64,000 nt of DNA from the NCBI GenBank assembly GCA_039817415.1, contig JBCBVV010000025.1, positions 27,681-91,680 on the forward strand, given 5' to 3'. Under the pieces are notes generated by a model. That model did not search any database, was not told where the DNA came from, and worked only from the letters and a program-made list of their open reading frames with translations. A program made the translations under genes and the position numbers. Shown in pieces: positions 35,187-44,428 of this stretch. Each line of letters opens with the position of its first letter. Within the stretch, counting starts at the first letter, position 1. The DNA comes from JALEFZ01 sp039817415. GTDB lineage: Bacteria; Bacteroidota; Bacteroidia; J057.

Positions 35187-35909
35187 ATGCATATCCCTCG
35201 TCTGACGACCGAACAAATGATCGAAGTAGATCGCCTTATGATAGAGGAATACAAGATCGAGTTGATTCAGATGATGGAGAATGCAGGGCGAGGATTGGCT
35301 AGATTGGCTAGAGAGCGATTTTTAGATAACCATCCGACCGGAAAAAAGATCACCATTCTGGCAGGAACAGGAGGAAATGGCGGTGGCGCACTGGTCGCAG
35401 CTAGAAGGTTACATGCTTGGGGCGCAAGGGTAGAAATTGTGCTGACTAAGGAAAGAGAGAAGTTTACGCCCATCCCAGCCCATCAACTATCGATCGTCGA
35501 ACGATTGAAAATTCCTATTTTTCAGATAGGAGCAATTGCTAATCTAGGTCAACCTGATTTGATCTTAGATGGCATCATTGGCTATAGCGTTCAAGGGAAT
35601 CCTAGAGGGAGTGCAAGGGAAATGATTGATTGGGCGAATGAGCAGCCTTGTCCTATCCTTTCGCTGGATACCCCTTCCGGCCTTAACCTAACAAATGGGA
35701 CCCTTTATTCACCCATTATCAAGGCAGCGGCAACCTTGACACTGGCTCTTCCCAAGCATGGCTTATTTGAAACTGCGGCTAAGAAAGTCGTTGGGGAATT
35801 GTATTTGGCAGATATCAGCGTTCCCCCTCAACTGTATACCGAACCTTCCCTTGGAATGGAAGTATCAAGCGAGCTATTTTCCAAGGACGATCTGATCAGA
35901 ATTGAGTAA
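35187..35909 (+). CDS. nnrE: NAD(P)H-hydrate epimerase (YjeF N-domain only)
   Basis: The 240-residue protein corresponds to the YjeF N-terminal domain, which epimerises damaged NAD(P)HX for repair. Visible signatures are ENAGRGLARLARERF, ILAGTGGNGGGALVAARRLHAWG, LILDGIIGYSVQGNPRG with the likely catalytic Asp, and LSLDTPSGLN. The usual GNNGGDG loop reads GNGGGA. The dehydratase (kinase-like) domain usually fused in bacteria is absent, so it would have to be encoded elsewhere. Only 15 bases separate it from typA, so it is cotranscribed. Confidence 0.82.
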   Translation: MHIPRLTTEQMIEVDRLMIEEYKIELIQMMENAGRGLARLARERFLDNHPTGKKITILAGTGGNGGGALVAARRLHAWGARVEIVLTKEREKFTPIPAHQLSIVERLKIPIFQIGAIANLGQPDLILDGIIGYSVQGNPRGSAREMIDWANEQPCPILSLDTPSGLNLTNGTLYSPIIKAAATLTLALPKHGLFETAAKKVVGELYLADISVPPQLYTEPSLGMEVSSELFSKDDLIRIE

Positions 35910-35938
35910 GTTGGGTTGTAGCACTAAACAATCCATTC

Positions 35939-36940
35939 ATGAAACATCTGCTTGTCCTAATTTGCCTTTTTGCCCTTACCTGCCCTATTCTTTCCGCTCA
36001 AGACACGTTTTCCATTGTCGCACTTGATACCCTCACGGGGGAGGTCGGAGCCGCAGGCGCTTCTTGTGTGGATTTATTCGCTTTTAATATTCCCGATCCA
36101 GATTTTCTGGCGGAATTGTTCCCCGGACAGGGAGCCATTGCAAGCCAGGCCTTTTACATTCCAGCCAATCAACAAGGGGCAAGAGTCAGGATGAATACAG
36201 GTGATACACCCGAACAAATTATTCAATGGCTCATCACCAATGACATTGAAAATAATCCTGCCATCCGCCAATATGGGATAGTGGGTTACGCAAACAACGA
36301 ACCTCAAGCTGCGGCTTATACAGGCTTGCAAACCGATGATTTCAAAGGGCAAATTGTAGGGAGAAATTATGCGATACAAGGAAATATTCTATCTGGTCGA
36401 GAGGTATTGGACTCCATGGAAGCTAGGTTTTTACGCGCTGAAGGAGATTTGTCCTGTAAGTTAATGGCCGCTATGCAAGGAGCGAATAGGGTTGGAGCAG
36501 ATGCGAGATGTTCACCATTCAATACTTCTTCCCTTTTTGCCTTCCTCAAGGTGGCTCAGCCTACAGATATGTTTGAGAGTCCTTCATTTTCGATCTCTCT
36601 ACGTACCCGATCTAATGACTTTATCGAACCTATAGATTCGCTCCAGTCTCTCTTTGATTTGGCTCAAACCTGCCTCAACACAGAAAGAGAAGAAGAATTA
36701 TCCCAAATTTCGCTAGAGGTACTTCCAAATCCAGCCCAGGATCGATTGACCATTAGCATAAAAAGTGATCAGCCTAAATGGGTAGTAGAAATGAGAGAAA
36801 TCAACGGAAAATTGATCGAAAAGAAAGAAATGAGAAATGAGCTCAGTTGGGATGTCAGTAGGCTTACTTCCGGGCTGTACTTACTCAGGATTACATCTGG
36901 CAAAGAAAGCATTATAACCAAGTGGATTAAAATGCCTTGA
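35939..36940 (+). CDS. DUF1028 protein with T9SS type A sorting domain
   Basis: The 333-residue product has a signal peptide (LLVLICLFALTCPILSAQ) directly followed by DTFSIVALDTLTGEVGAAGASC, the start of DUF1028, an Ntn-hydrolase-like family of unknown substrate. Other family parts are QGAIASQAFYIPANQ, AAYTGLQTDDFKGQIVG and YAIQGNILSGREVLD. Residues about 260-333 form a T9SS C-terminal domain (VLPNPAQDRLTISI, then LTSGLYLLRIT and a terminal KWIKMP), so the protein is exported through the type IX system. It follows nnrE by 29 bases. Confidence 0.85.
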   Translation: MKHLLVLICLFALTCPILSAQDTFSIVALDTLTGEVGAAGASCVDLFAFNIPDPDFLAELFPGQGAIASQAFYIPANQQGARVRMNTGDTPEQIIQWLITNDIENNPAIRQYGIVGYANNEPQAAAYTGLQTDDFKGQIVGRNYAIQGNILSGREVLDSMEARFLRAEGDLSCKLMAAMQGANRVGADARCSPFNTSSLFAFLKVAQPTDMFESPSFSISLRTRSNDFIEPIDSLQSLFDLAQTCLNTEREEELSQISLEVLPNPAQDRLTISIKSDQPKWVVEMREINGKLIEKKEMRNELSWDVSRLTSGLYLLRITSGKESIITKWIKMP

Positions 36941-36996
36941 ATCCTTTATTTAGGCCTATATTAGATATTGTACTTTCAACACAAAAACATAGCTTC

Positions 36997-39246
36997 ATGA
37001 ATCCTATGCTTCGCCTACTGAAGTTGGCTACTCTCATAGCCTTACTGGCTTGTCTCCCATTCTCCAGCTTTGCTCAGACAGATGATGAAATTGAGAGACG
37101 GATAGATGATTTGATGTCAAAGATGAGTTTGGAAGAAAAAATCGGCCAAACTGCTCTCAGAGGTACATCTAGTCGTGTGAAGGGAGCTCTTCCACAAAAA
37201 TTAAAAGACGCGGTTGCTCGGGGCGAGATTGGGGCCTTCCTCAATGTAATGAAGCCGGAATATGTAGACGAACTTCAAAAAATTGCCATCGAGCAAAGTC
37301 CTAATGGGATTCCGCTCATTTTTGCGAGAGATATTATTCATGGCTTTAAGACCATTTTTCCGATTCCGTTAGGAATGGCTGCCTCCTTTGATACAGAGGT
37401 TGCCAAAAACGCTGCCCGTGTGTCAGCCATTGAAGGAAGTTCGATTGGGATTCGTTGGACATTTGCTCCTATGGTCGACATTGCCAGAGATGCCAGATGG
37501 GGCCGTATCGCAGAGTCATCAGGAGAGGACCCTTATCTAGGGTCGTTGATGTCTGAAGCCTATGTAGAAGGTTTTCAGGGAGATGACTTAACCGATCCTA
37601 CCAGCATGGCGGCTTGTGCCAAACACTTTCTTGGATATGGGGCTGCCGAAGGCGGGCGAGACTACAATACGGCTGTTATTTCGGATCCCTTGATGAGAAA
37701 TGTGTATCTCCCTCCTTTCCAAGCGGCGATTGACGCAGGGGTACTGACCTTCATGTCTTCCTTTAATGAAGTGAATGGAGAACCTGTTTCAGGGAGTAAA
37801 TACTTGATGAAGGAAATTCTTCGCTGGAACATGGGCTTTAATGGTTTTGTGGTGAGTGATTGGAATTCTGTGATAGAAATGATTCCACATGGTTATGCCG
37901 CTGATGAAAAGCAAGCTGCAGAACTTAGTGTAAAAGCTGGATTAGACATGGAAATGACTTCTGCAGCCTATGACAACCATATCAAAGAGTTGCTGGCAGA
38001 GGGAAAAATAAGCTTGGGTGAACTCAACTTTTTGGTCAGGAATATTCTTCGGGTGAAAATGAAAATGGGGGTGTTCGAAACCCCTATGCGTGATCCTGCA
38101 ATCCAGCCAAATTTTTATGCGGAGGAAAACCTTGAACTCGCTAAGCAAGCCGCCACGAAAAGCATGGTCATGTTGAAAAATGACAAGCTGCTACCCTTGG
38201 GGGAAGGAATGGATATTGCCTTGATTGGGCCTTTGGCAAATGAAGGAAGAGAGCAGTTGGGCACATGGTCTTTCGATGGAGAAAAGGACCCTTCTGTAAC
38301 CCCTTTTGAAGCGATGGAAGGTGATATTTCAGGCTTTTCCAGAGGATTGGCCTATAGTCGTTCCTACGAAAAGACCTATTTCAAGGAGGCTGTGAAGGTC
38401 GCGAAGAAGTCTGATGTGGTCGTTTTTGTAGGAGGGGAAGAAGCCATCCTGTCGGGTGAAGCGCATAGCCGTGCCAATATCGACTTGCCTGGAGCTCAGG
38501 TAGAGTTAATCAAGGAAATCGCCAAGACAGGAAAGCCTATCGTGCTGGTGATCATGGCAGGAAGGCCGATTAGCATCATGAATGTGATAGAAGAAGTAGA
38601 TGCTGTGATGATGGCTTGGCATCCCGGTACCATGGCTGGCCCTGCCTTGAAGGATGTCTTAATGGGGATGGCAGAACCTGGAGGGAGACTTCCAGTTAGT
38701 TGGCCCAAGTCTGGTGCGCAAGCCCCTATTTACTACAATCATAAAAATACTGGGAGACCTGCGAGCCAAGAAAGCTTTGTGCAGATCGACGATATCCCCG
38801 TAGGAGCATGGCAAAGTTCACTGGGGAATAATTCTCATTACCTAGACCTGGGTTTTACACCCCATTTTCCATTCGGTTATGGTTTGGGATATACCACCTT
38901 CTCCTATTCAGATATAGAAATTACTTCTCAGGAAATGAGTCGTGGAGGGAGCGTCACAGTTTCTGCCACCATCAAAAATACAGGAAATCGCAAGGGCAAG
39001 GAGGTCGTACAGCTCTACATTCAGGATGTGGTAGCTTCCCTGACTCGTCCCGTCAGAGAATTGAAAGGCTTTAAAGCCATAGAATTGGAAGCTGGGGCTA
39101 GCCAAAAAGTAAATTTCACCATCGTAGCCGATGACCTGAAGTTCTTCAATCGAACTGGAAACAAGGTATTGGAAGCGGGAATCTTCAAGGTGTGGATCGC
39201 ACCCAATGCCGCAGAAGGACTAACAACTAGCTTCGAGTTAAAATAG
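36997..39246 (+). CDS. bglX: GH3 beta-glucosidase (BglX-like)
   Basis: From the ATG at 36997 the protein has a signal peptide (LKLATLIALLACLPFSSFAQ) and 749 residues. The GH3 barrel shows MSLEEKIGQTA, FAPMVDIARDARWGRI, SSGEDPYLGSLM, AAEGGRDYN and the nucleophile region GFVVSDWNSV. The alpha/beta sandwich (GGEEAILSGEAHSRANI) and a C-terminal fibronectin III-like domain (VSATIKNTGNRKGKEVVQLY) complete the BglX plan. It cleaves terminal beta-glucosyl residues from oligosaccharides in the periplasm. An earlier ATG at 36937 overlaps the preceding stop but adds no signal. A terminator follows. Confidence 0.92.
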   Translation: MNPMLRLLKLATLIALLACLPFSSFAQTDDEIERRIDDLMSKMSLEEKIGQTALRGTSSRVKGALPQKLKDAVARGEIGAFLNVMKPEYVDELQKIAIEQSPNGIPLIFARDIIHGFKTIFPIPLGMAASFDTEVAKNAARVSAIEGSSIGIRWTFAPMVDIARDARWGRIAESSGEDPYLGSLMSEAYVEGFQGDDLTDPTSMAACAKHFLGYGAAEGGRDYNTAVISDPLMRNVYLPPFQAAIDAGVLTFMSSFNEVNGEPVSGSKYLMKEILRWNMGFNGFVVSDWNSVIEMIPHGYAADEKQAAELSVKAGLDMEMTSAAYDNHIKELLAEGKISLGELNFLVRNILRVKMKMGVFETPMRDPAIQPNFYAEENLELAKQAATKSMVMLKNDKLLPLGEGMDIALIGPLANEGREQLGTWSFDGEKDPSVTPFEAMEGDISGFSRGLAYSRSYEKTYFKEAVKVAKKSDVVVFVGGEEAILSGEAHSRANIDLPGAQVELIKEIAKTGKPIVLVIMAGRPISIMNVIEEVDAVMMAWHPGTMAGPALKDVLMGMAEPGGRLPVSWPKSGAQAPIYYNHKNTGRPASQESFVQIDDIPVGAWQSSLGNNSHYLDLGFTPHFPFGYGLGYTTFSYSDIEITSQEMSRGGSVTVSATIKNTGNRKGKEVVQLYIQDVVASLTRPVRELKGFKAIELEAGASQKVNFTIVADDLKFFNRTGNKVLEAGIFKVWIAPNAAEGLTTSFELK

Positions 39247-39255
39247 ACATCTTCC

Positions 39256-39286
39256 AAAAGCCTCTCGTCATATCGGGAGGCTTTTG
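39256..39286 (+). terminator. Rho-independent terminator after bglX
   Basis: AAAAGCCTC at 39256-39264 pairs with GAGGCTTTT at 39277-39285, with a short inner stem. T residues follow directly. Confidence 0.78.
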
Positions 39287-39339
39287 CTATTCTCTCCTTT
39301 CTCTCAAATCCATACCTTTAGGCTAAAATTGGATAGCTG

Positions 39340-39864
39340 TTGAAAGAATACGCCATAGAACATCGTCCTTTTCAAATCGACGATCTTACTGCCCCCTTGC
39401 TCCCTTTAGCTGTGTACCAGCAAGCGCATGAAGGCATGGTTATCGCCTGCCACGATGTGATGATTTATCTAGAAGACCGAGAGGCCTGGTTATTGATCAT
39501 GAGGAAAAACAATCCTGCCCAGGATTTCTTGTGGCCCCTTGGAGGAAGACTTTTGAGGGGTATGTCCACAGAAGAATCGATCAGGAATAGGGTTCGGAAA
39601 GAGAGCAAATTGGAGTTGTACGATGTAGAGATAGTGGGACAAGCCAGAACCTATTTTCATACTGATCCTTTTGGACATGGGAAAGGAACAGATACTCTGA
39701 ATGTCCTTCTGTGCGCCAAGGCAAAGGGGGAGATAGAACTCGATAATTTGCATGAACATCCCACCTTCATTCAAAAGCAAGATTATACGCCATCCTTTAT
39801 CGCCTCCCTACATGTGTATGTGCAGGATCTATTTGAATTAGGCTGGGCATATATAGGAGAATAA
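39340..39864 (+). CDS. Nudix-fold hydrolase with altered Nudix box
   Basis: The 174-residue protein from a TTG start has a Nudix core: VMIYLEDREAWLLIMRKN, then PLGGRLLRGMSTEESIRNRV and a RKESKLEL end. The usual REUxEExGU part is changed (first Glu is Val, Gly is Lys), so the box resembles the relaxed form of GDP-mannose mannosyl hydrolases. Activity and substrate are uncertain. The TTG start is chosen because the next ATG (39430-39432) would delete the first strand. It stands alone between the bglX terminator and nuoH. Confidence 0.68.
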   Translation: MKEYAIEHRPFQIDDLTAPLLPLAVYQQAHEGMVIACHDVMIYLEDREAWLLIMRKNNPAQDFLWPLGGRLLRGMSTEESIRNRVRKESKLELYDVEIVGQARTYFHTDPFGHGKGTDTLNVLLCAKAKGEIELDNLHEHPTFIQKQDYTPSFIASLHVYVQDLFELGWAYIGE

Positions 39865-39925
39865 GCTCCTGAGGCTCTTAGGGACATATATGACTTTCAG
39901 CATTTTAAAAACTAAGCCCGCCCTT

Positions 39926-39933
39926 TACCTTTG
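39926..39933 (+). promoter_or_regulatory. Possible -7 element (TACCTTTG) for nuoHI
   Basis: TACCTTTG fits TAnnTTTG and lies 39 bases before the nuoH ATG at 39973. A clear -33 TTG is not seen. It favours 39973 over the upstream TTG as a start, since the transcript would begin near 39940. Confidence 0.4.
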
Positions 39934-39972
39934 TTCTTACAATCCTAATTGAGCAGGATTGGACCGAGTTTC

Positions 39973-41094
39973 ATGAATATTCTCCTTTCCATACCCATTC
40001 CCACAGTTATTCAGGTAGGCCTGACCATAGGCTTTGTGGCGGTGTATACGCTCCTGGCCGTCTATGCGGAAAGAAAGGTGTCTGCCTTCATTCAGGATAG
40101 ATTGGGACCCATGGAGACGGGACCTCATGGAATTTTCCAGACTTTTGCGGATGTGTTGAAACTGGTTACCAAGGAACTCATTACTCCTTCTGCAGCCAAT
40201 AGATGGATGTTCGCCTTGGCGCCTGCGGTTATTTTTGTCTCGGTCTTTGCTGCCTTTGGTGCCCTTCCCTTGTTTGCGAAAGCAGATGAAATGGCCATGA
40301 ATATTGGCCTCCTGTATATCATTGGTGTCCTGTCTGTGGATATCATGGGCTTGCTCATGGCAGGCTGGGGTTCCAACAACAAATACGCCATGTTGGGTGC
40401 TGCGAGGTCAGTTGCGCAAATTGTGTCCTACGAGGTGCCAGCCACGCTCGCTTTGTTAAGTGCCATCATGATGTATGGAAGCCTGAACATGCAAGAGATT
40501 GCCTTTCAACAAAGTATCTATACAGAGGAAGGGGTTCGGATGCTGGGGATATGGGATTTGAGTCAGTTCGGAGGAATTACCACTTGGGGTATATTCTCTT
40601 ATCCTCATTTGATCATTGCCTTCGTCGTTTATTTGATTGCTGGATTGGCAGAGTGTAATCGCGCTCCGTTTGATTTGCCAGAGGCAGAATCAGAATTGGT
40701 ATCGGGCTACCATGTGGAATATGGAGGATTCAGATTTGCCCTCGTGATGCTTGCAGAGTATGGGAAGATGCTAATCGTGGGAATAATCGCTTCGGTTATT
40801 TTCTTGGGTGCGTGGAATTCCCCTTTGCCAAACATCGGTCCGTTGAACTTGGCCAGTTGGACTTCAGGCGAGCCTGGAAGCCGAGCTGGAATTCTCTGGG
40901 GGGGATTTTGGATTGTCAGCAAAGGATTTCTGATCGTTCTCCTCTTTATGTGGGTAAGATGGACATTGCCTAGGGTAAGGGTGGATCAGTTGATGACGAT
41001 ATGTTGGAAATATTTGACGCCAATAGGCTTTGTGCTGTTTTTCCTGAGCGGAATTTGGAAGGTAGGGGAAACATACATGAGCCTTGGTGGGTAA
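39973..41094 (+). CDS. nuoH: NADH-quinone oxidoreductase subunit H
   Basis: The 373-residue protein has eight or more hydrophobic helices and the NuoH signatures AVYAERKVSAFIQDRLGP, GIFQTFADVLKLVTKE, and GLAECNRAPFDLPEAESELVSGYHVEYGG, which form the quinone-access region of complex I. The last contains a run of acidic residues essential for quinone chemistry in known enzymes. It is directly followed by nuoI (11 bases). None of the other nuo genes is in the window. Start at 39973 rather than the TTG at 39949. Confidence 0.94.
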   Translation: MNILLSIPIPTVIQVGLTIGFVAVYTLLAVYAERKVSAFIQDRLGPMETGPHGIFQTFADVLKLVTKELITPSAANRWMFALAPAVIFVSVFAAFGALPLFAKADEMAMNIGLLYIIGVLSVDIMGLLMAGWGSNNKYAMLGAARSVAQIVSYEVPATLALLSAIMMYGSLNMQEIAFQQSIYTEEGVRMLGIWDLSQFGGITTWGIFSYPHLIIAFVVYLIAGLAECNRAPFDLPEAESELVSGYHVEYGGFRFALVMLAEYGKMLIVGIIASVIFLGAWNSPLPNIGPLNLASWTSGEPGSRAGILWGGFWIVSKGFLIVLLFMWVRWTLPRVRVDQLMTICWKYLTPIGFVLFFLSGIWKVGETYMSLGG

Positions 41095-41105
41095 TTTTGT
41101 GAAGC

Positions 41106-41768
41106 ATGGGATATTTCGAGAACATAGGAAAGAGTATTCGAAGCCTTCAAAATGGCTTTGGAGCCACGGCACGTCATTTCTCCAAATTGGGGAAGAGTCG
41201 CAAGCATCGTGGAGTGGAGGATGATGCTTATTTTGAGGAGGCGGACAAAGCTGTCACCATTCAGTATCCCATGGAAAAGATTCCTGTTCCGGATGTCGGA
41301 AGGTATCGGCTTCATATGGAAGGGGAGGATTGTATTGCTTGCGATAAGTGTGCAAGGATTTGCCCAGTAGACTGTATTACCATTGAGAGTTTTAAGGCCA
41401 CGGAAGACCTAGGTTACACTTCAGATGGTTCCAAAAAGCGGTTGGAATTGCCTGTCTTTGATATCGACATGGCAAAGTGCTGTTACTGCGGCCTCTGTAC
41501 TACCGTTTGTCCTACGGAATGCCTCACCATGACCAAAGTCTATGACTTTAGCGAGTACAATCGAGACAATTTCATTTACCACTTTGGTATGCTGAGCCCA
41601 GAGGAGGAAAAGCAAAAAAGAGAAGCGCTTGATTTGATTCAGTTGGCCAAAAAACAAGCCGTAGCAGAGAAAGCAGGTGATAAACCCAAGCTTGCCAAAC
41701 CCAAATTAGCTAGACCTAAGATGAAGAAGCCCTTATTGAAAACCCGTCCTAAAAAAGAAGAGGATTGA
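41106..41768 (+). CDS. nuoI: NADH-quinone oxidoreductase subunit I, with Lys/Pro-rich tail
   Basis: The 220-residue protein binds two [4Fe-4S] clusters (N6a/N6b): Cys76, 79, 82, 86 in CIACDKCARICP and Cys125, 128, 131, 135 in CCYCGLCTTVCP. An amphipathic N-terminus contacts the membrane arm. After the conserved core, residues about 190-220 form a Lys/Pro-rich tail with KPKLAKPKLARPK repeats that is not part of the usual NuoI. It follows nuoH in one transcript; a weak hairpin ends the unit. Confidence 0.94.
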   Translation: MGYFENIGKSIRSLQNGFGATARHFSKLGKSRKHRGVEDDAYFEEADKAVTIQYPMEKIPVPDVGRYRLHMEGEDCIACDKCARICPVDCITIESFKATEDLGYTSDGSKKRLELPVFDIDMAKCCYCGLCTTVCPTECLTMTKVYDFSEYNRDNFIYHFGMLSPEEEKQKREALDLIQLAKKQAVAEKAGDKPKLAKPKLARPKMKKPLLKTRPKKEED

Positions 41769-41797
41769 TCTAAACAGCATGTTAGCGGATCTATCCT
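41761..41797. terminator. Imperfect terminator between nuoI and the lytic transglycosylase gene
   Basis: AGGATTGATC at 41761-41770 pairs with GATCTATCCT at 41788-41797 with one T-T mismatch. The 3' side is moderately T-rich. It overlaps the nuoI stop codon. Confidence 0.45.
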
Positions 41798-41830
41798 CAT
41801 TCTCTTATATTCTTTCATGGGTTTTTATCC

Positions 41831-43423
41831 CTACTTCCCGCCATTTTTTACATCGTCTTTGGCTGCCAGAATTTTTAGATTCTGTCCTACCTGTATGTTA
41901 TCGTTGGGGAGTTTATTGATCATTTTGATGATTTCCACCTTGGTGTTGTACAACTGAGAGATAGACCAAAGGCTTTCTCCTGCCTTTACTTCATGGTCTA
42001 TCCAGATTTTGTTGCCTGTTGGTGTTTCCGTTACGGGAGGGGTAGTTGGCTTGTCGTTGCCATCAGGATTAGGCTTTTCTGTATCCACCACTGGCGTCGG
42101 TTCATCTTTGTCATTCACAAGAATAATCATCAGCTCTCCTTTAGGTTTCTTCTTCTTCATGTAGAGCTTTTGCCCCGTGTAGATTTGAAGATTTTCCTTG
42201 TTCATCCTGTTGAGCTTCTGAATCTTTCTTGGGCTTGTCTTGTGCATGTCCGAAATGCTCAACAAATCCTCCCCAGGAGATACGATATGGTAGTAGCATC
42301 TCTTTGGCTTCTTCAAGTATAAAATGGTGCTTGGAGCAGGATCATTGCTCATGCCCAATCCATTCCATTCTCTTAGGTCCTGAAGCATGGTATTGTTGTT
42401 CATGGCAACCGTTCCAAGGGGAGAATCTCCCTCAAACAACACAAATTCAATTCCGTATTGGAGATCGTATTTGATGTCAAAAGAAGCGTATTGAGAAGGC
42501 TGAAGAACGGCGCGAGAGGCTGCCTTGGGAAAGGTAGACTCTTCTCTGCTTGTATTGTCAGGTAGTTCGGCTACGGGTTCTGTTGGCGAAGGTCTTGGTT
42601 CTTCTGTAGGCTTGACGAACAAATAGTAATTGCCTTTGCCTGGTAGAGAACCATTGGTCAGCAACCAGGGATTGAATGCTGAGAATTCCTCACTCTTCAT
42701 CCCATATTTTTTGATGATCTTTTTCACCTTGCTTTGCCCTCTTGAAGGGATCATTTCCATAACAGAAGCGATAGGCTTGGCCTTTTCAACCGCAGGCGCA
42801 TAAGCGAGTTTGTGGGCAATGGCCTTCATGACATACCAATGCAAGTCCTCATCAATGCTCATGCTATTGCGGGCGTAATTGTTAGGTTGGGTATGTGAGA
42901 CCGCACCCGTTGGCCCTTCGTAGTAAGCAATCACAGCATACACCCAGTTGCTAAAGTCAAAGTTTGCCTGACTTAGGTAAATGGCAGCTCCTTCTGAGGC
43001 CCTGTAAATATGTCTTCTTTCGTCGATTTCTTCATTGACCTTCAGCCCAACTTCTCTCGCTGTAGGGGCTTTAAATTGCCAAAAGCCTACGGCATTCGAA
43101 CTGGATACCGCATTGGGGCGAAGGGAACTTTCCTGAATGGCCAAGTATTTCAGGTCCATAGGAACCCGATGTTTTTGAAAAGCGGCTTCTATAAAAGGGA
43201 AGTACTTCTGGGAGCGCACCACCATCTGGTTGAAATAGCGTGGGCTTGCGGTGATTTTTTCTACGGTTTCTGCCAAGATCTTCTTAGCTCCCTGGGAGGG
43301 ATACAACTCCATCCCGCAATATCTGATGGTGTCGGGAATCTCCGAAAGATGGGTGGCATGAAGAGCTCCACCCCACAAACAGGTCAAAATGATCAGACTA
43401 AAAAGCTGTTTCAAGTTCAACAT
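41831..43423 (-). CDS. MltD-like lytic murein transglycosylase with two LysM domains
   Basis: The 530-residue protein has a signal peptide (LFSLIILTCLWGGALHA). The catalytic SLT domain (about 70-200) has the acid Glu in LAIQESSLRPNAVSSSNAVG, then FWQFKAPTAREVGL and YAVIAYYEGPTGAVSH. Two LysM domains follow: YHIVSPGEDLLSISDMHKTS (about 380-425) and HEVKAGESLWSISQLYNTKV (about 475-520), joined by a Pro/Thr-rich linker. It cleaves peptidoglycan glycan strands in the periplasm. There is no lipobox, so it may be soluble. It is convergent with nuoI. Confidence 0.9.
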   Translation of the reverse strand: MLNLKQLFSLIILTCLWGGALHATHLSEIPDTIRYCGMELYPSQGAKKILAETVEKITASPRYFNQMVVRSQKYFPFIEAAFQKHRVPMDLKYLAIQESSLRPNAVSSSNAVGFWQFKAPTAREVGLKVNEEIDERRHIYRASEGAAIYLSQANFDFSNWVYAVIAYYEGPTGAVSHTQPNNYARNSMSIDEDLHWYVMKAIAHKLAYAPAVEKAKPIASVMEMIPSRGQSKVKKIIKKYGMKSEEFSAFNPWLLTNGSLPGKGNYYLFVKPTEEPRPSPTEPVAELPDNTSREESTFPKAASRAVLQPSQYASFDIKYDLQYGIEFVLFEGDSPLGTVAMNNNTMLQDLREWNGLGMSNDPAPSTILYLKKPKRCYYHIVSPGEDLLSISDMHKTSPRKIQKLNRMNKENLQIYTGQKLYMKKKKPKGELMIILVNDKDEPTPVVDTEKPNPDGNDKPTTPPVTETPTGNKIWIDHEVKAGESLWSISQLYNTKVEIIKMINKLPNDNIQVGQNLKILAAKDDVKNGGK

Positions 43424-43566
43424 CGCTACCTTCGATTACTTACTAGTGTCAGGAAAATGGCTGTTTCCTAAATAAACGAATACTTCGGCTTATATGTTGG
43501 ACTTCGACCCAAGCTGTAAGTTTCTCACCAAGAGTGTTTTCATTTTTGGGATGAATGTGCATCGCC

Positions 43567-44193
43567 TTACTTCTTCCTTAACAGGAAAAGGCCATCTCGA
43601 ATGGGGAGAAATACCTTCTCGACGCGCTCATCCTTACGTACAAAGGCATTAAATTCCCGTATGCCTACGCTCTCCTTGTCATGGAAGGCTTCTGACAAGA
43701 CCTTCCCATCCCACCATACATTGTCGCCCAAAATCAAGCCTCCTGAAGGAACTTGGTCAATGATCATCTTGTAGTAGTTGAGGTAGTTCCCCTTATCCGC
43801 ATCTATAAAAACCATGTTAAATTCCCCCTTGATCGTAGGCAGGGTATCCAAGGCCTTTCCAAAATGCACATGTACTTGATCGGCTATGCCGGCTTCCTCT
43901 AGGTAAGGGAAAATGATGAAGCCGAGTTCGCTGTTCATCTCCAGGGTATGAATTTCCCCTCCTTCTGCCAGCCCCTCAGCCAGACAAATGCAGGAATAGC
44001 CCGTGAAGGTACCAATCTCCAAGATGCGCTTGGGCCGGATTAGTTTGGAAAGCAGGGCGAGGAGCCTTCCCTGATAGTGGTCGGACAGCATGCGAGGATA
44101 CAACACCTTTTGGTGGGTGTCGCGGTGGAGCCGCTGAAGGAGCGCGGGTTCGTCCTCCGTCATGGATAAAGCGTAGTCAAGGATGTTTTTCAT
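43567..44193 (-). CDS. SAM-dependent O-methyltransferase
   Basis: From the ATG at 44193 the protein has 208 residues and matches the family of small O-methyltransferases related to catechol methyltransferase. The SAM site is RILEIGTFTGYSCICLAEGL, then EIHTLEMNSE, and FNMVFIDADKGNYLNYY carries the metal-binding Asp; ILGDNVWWDGKV is the usual second metal motif. The substrate is unknown. The longer start at 44229 adds 12 residues without family support. The gene marks the left edge of the AT-rich island. Confidence 0.88.
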   Translation of the reverse strand: MKNILDYALSMTEDEPALLQRLHRDTHQKVLYPRMLSDHYQGRLLALLSKLIRPKRILEIGTFTGYSCICLAEGLAEGGEIHTLEMNSELGFIIFPYLEEAGIADQVHVHFGKALDTLPTIKGEFNMVFIDADKGNYLNYYKMIIDQVPSGGLILGDNVWWDGKVLSEAFHDKESVGIREFNAFVRKDERVEKVFLPIRDGLFLLRKK

Positions 44194-44428
44194 AGGGAGG
44201 GAATTGGACGGTTGTACATAGGGTGGCAAAGGCCTTCAATAGCGGCATGCTATTACAGGTGAAGATATGACATTATGAGGAACTGCCTGCCTTGTATCCA
44301 TACACCTAACAGAAAATAAAATTGAGGACGCTTTCCTTAAGACAAGTCTCTTTAATAGATGATTTAAAAGTAGATATAATATTTGATTGCAATTGTTAAT
44401 TATAGATATTTATAAAAACGACTGTATT

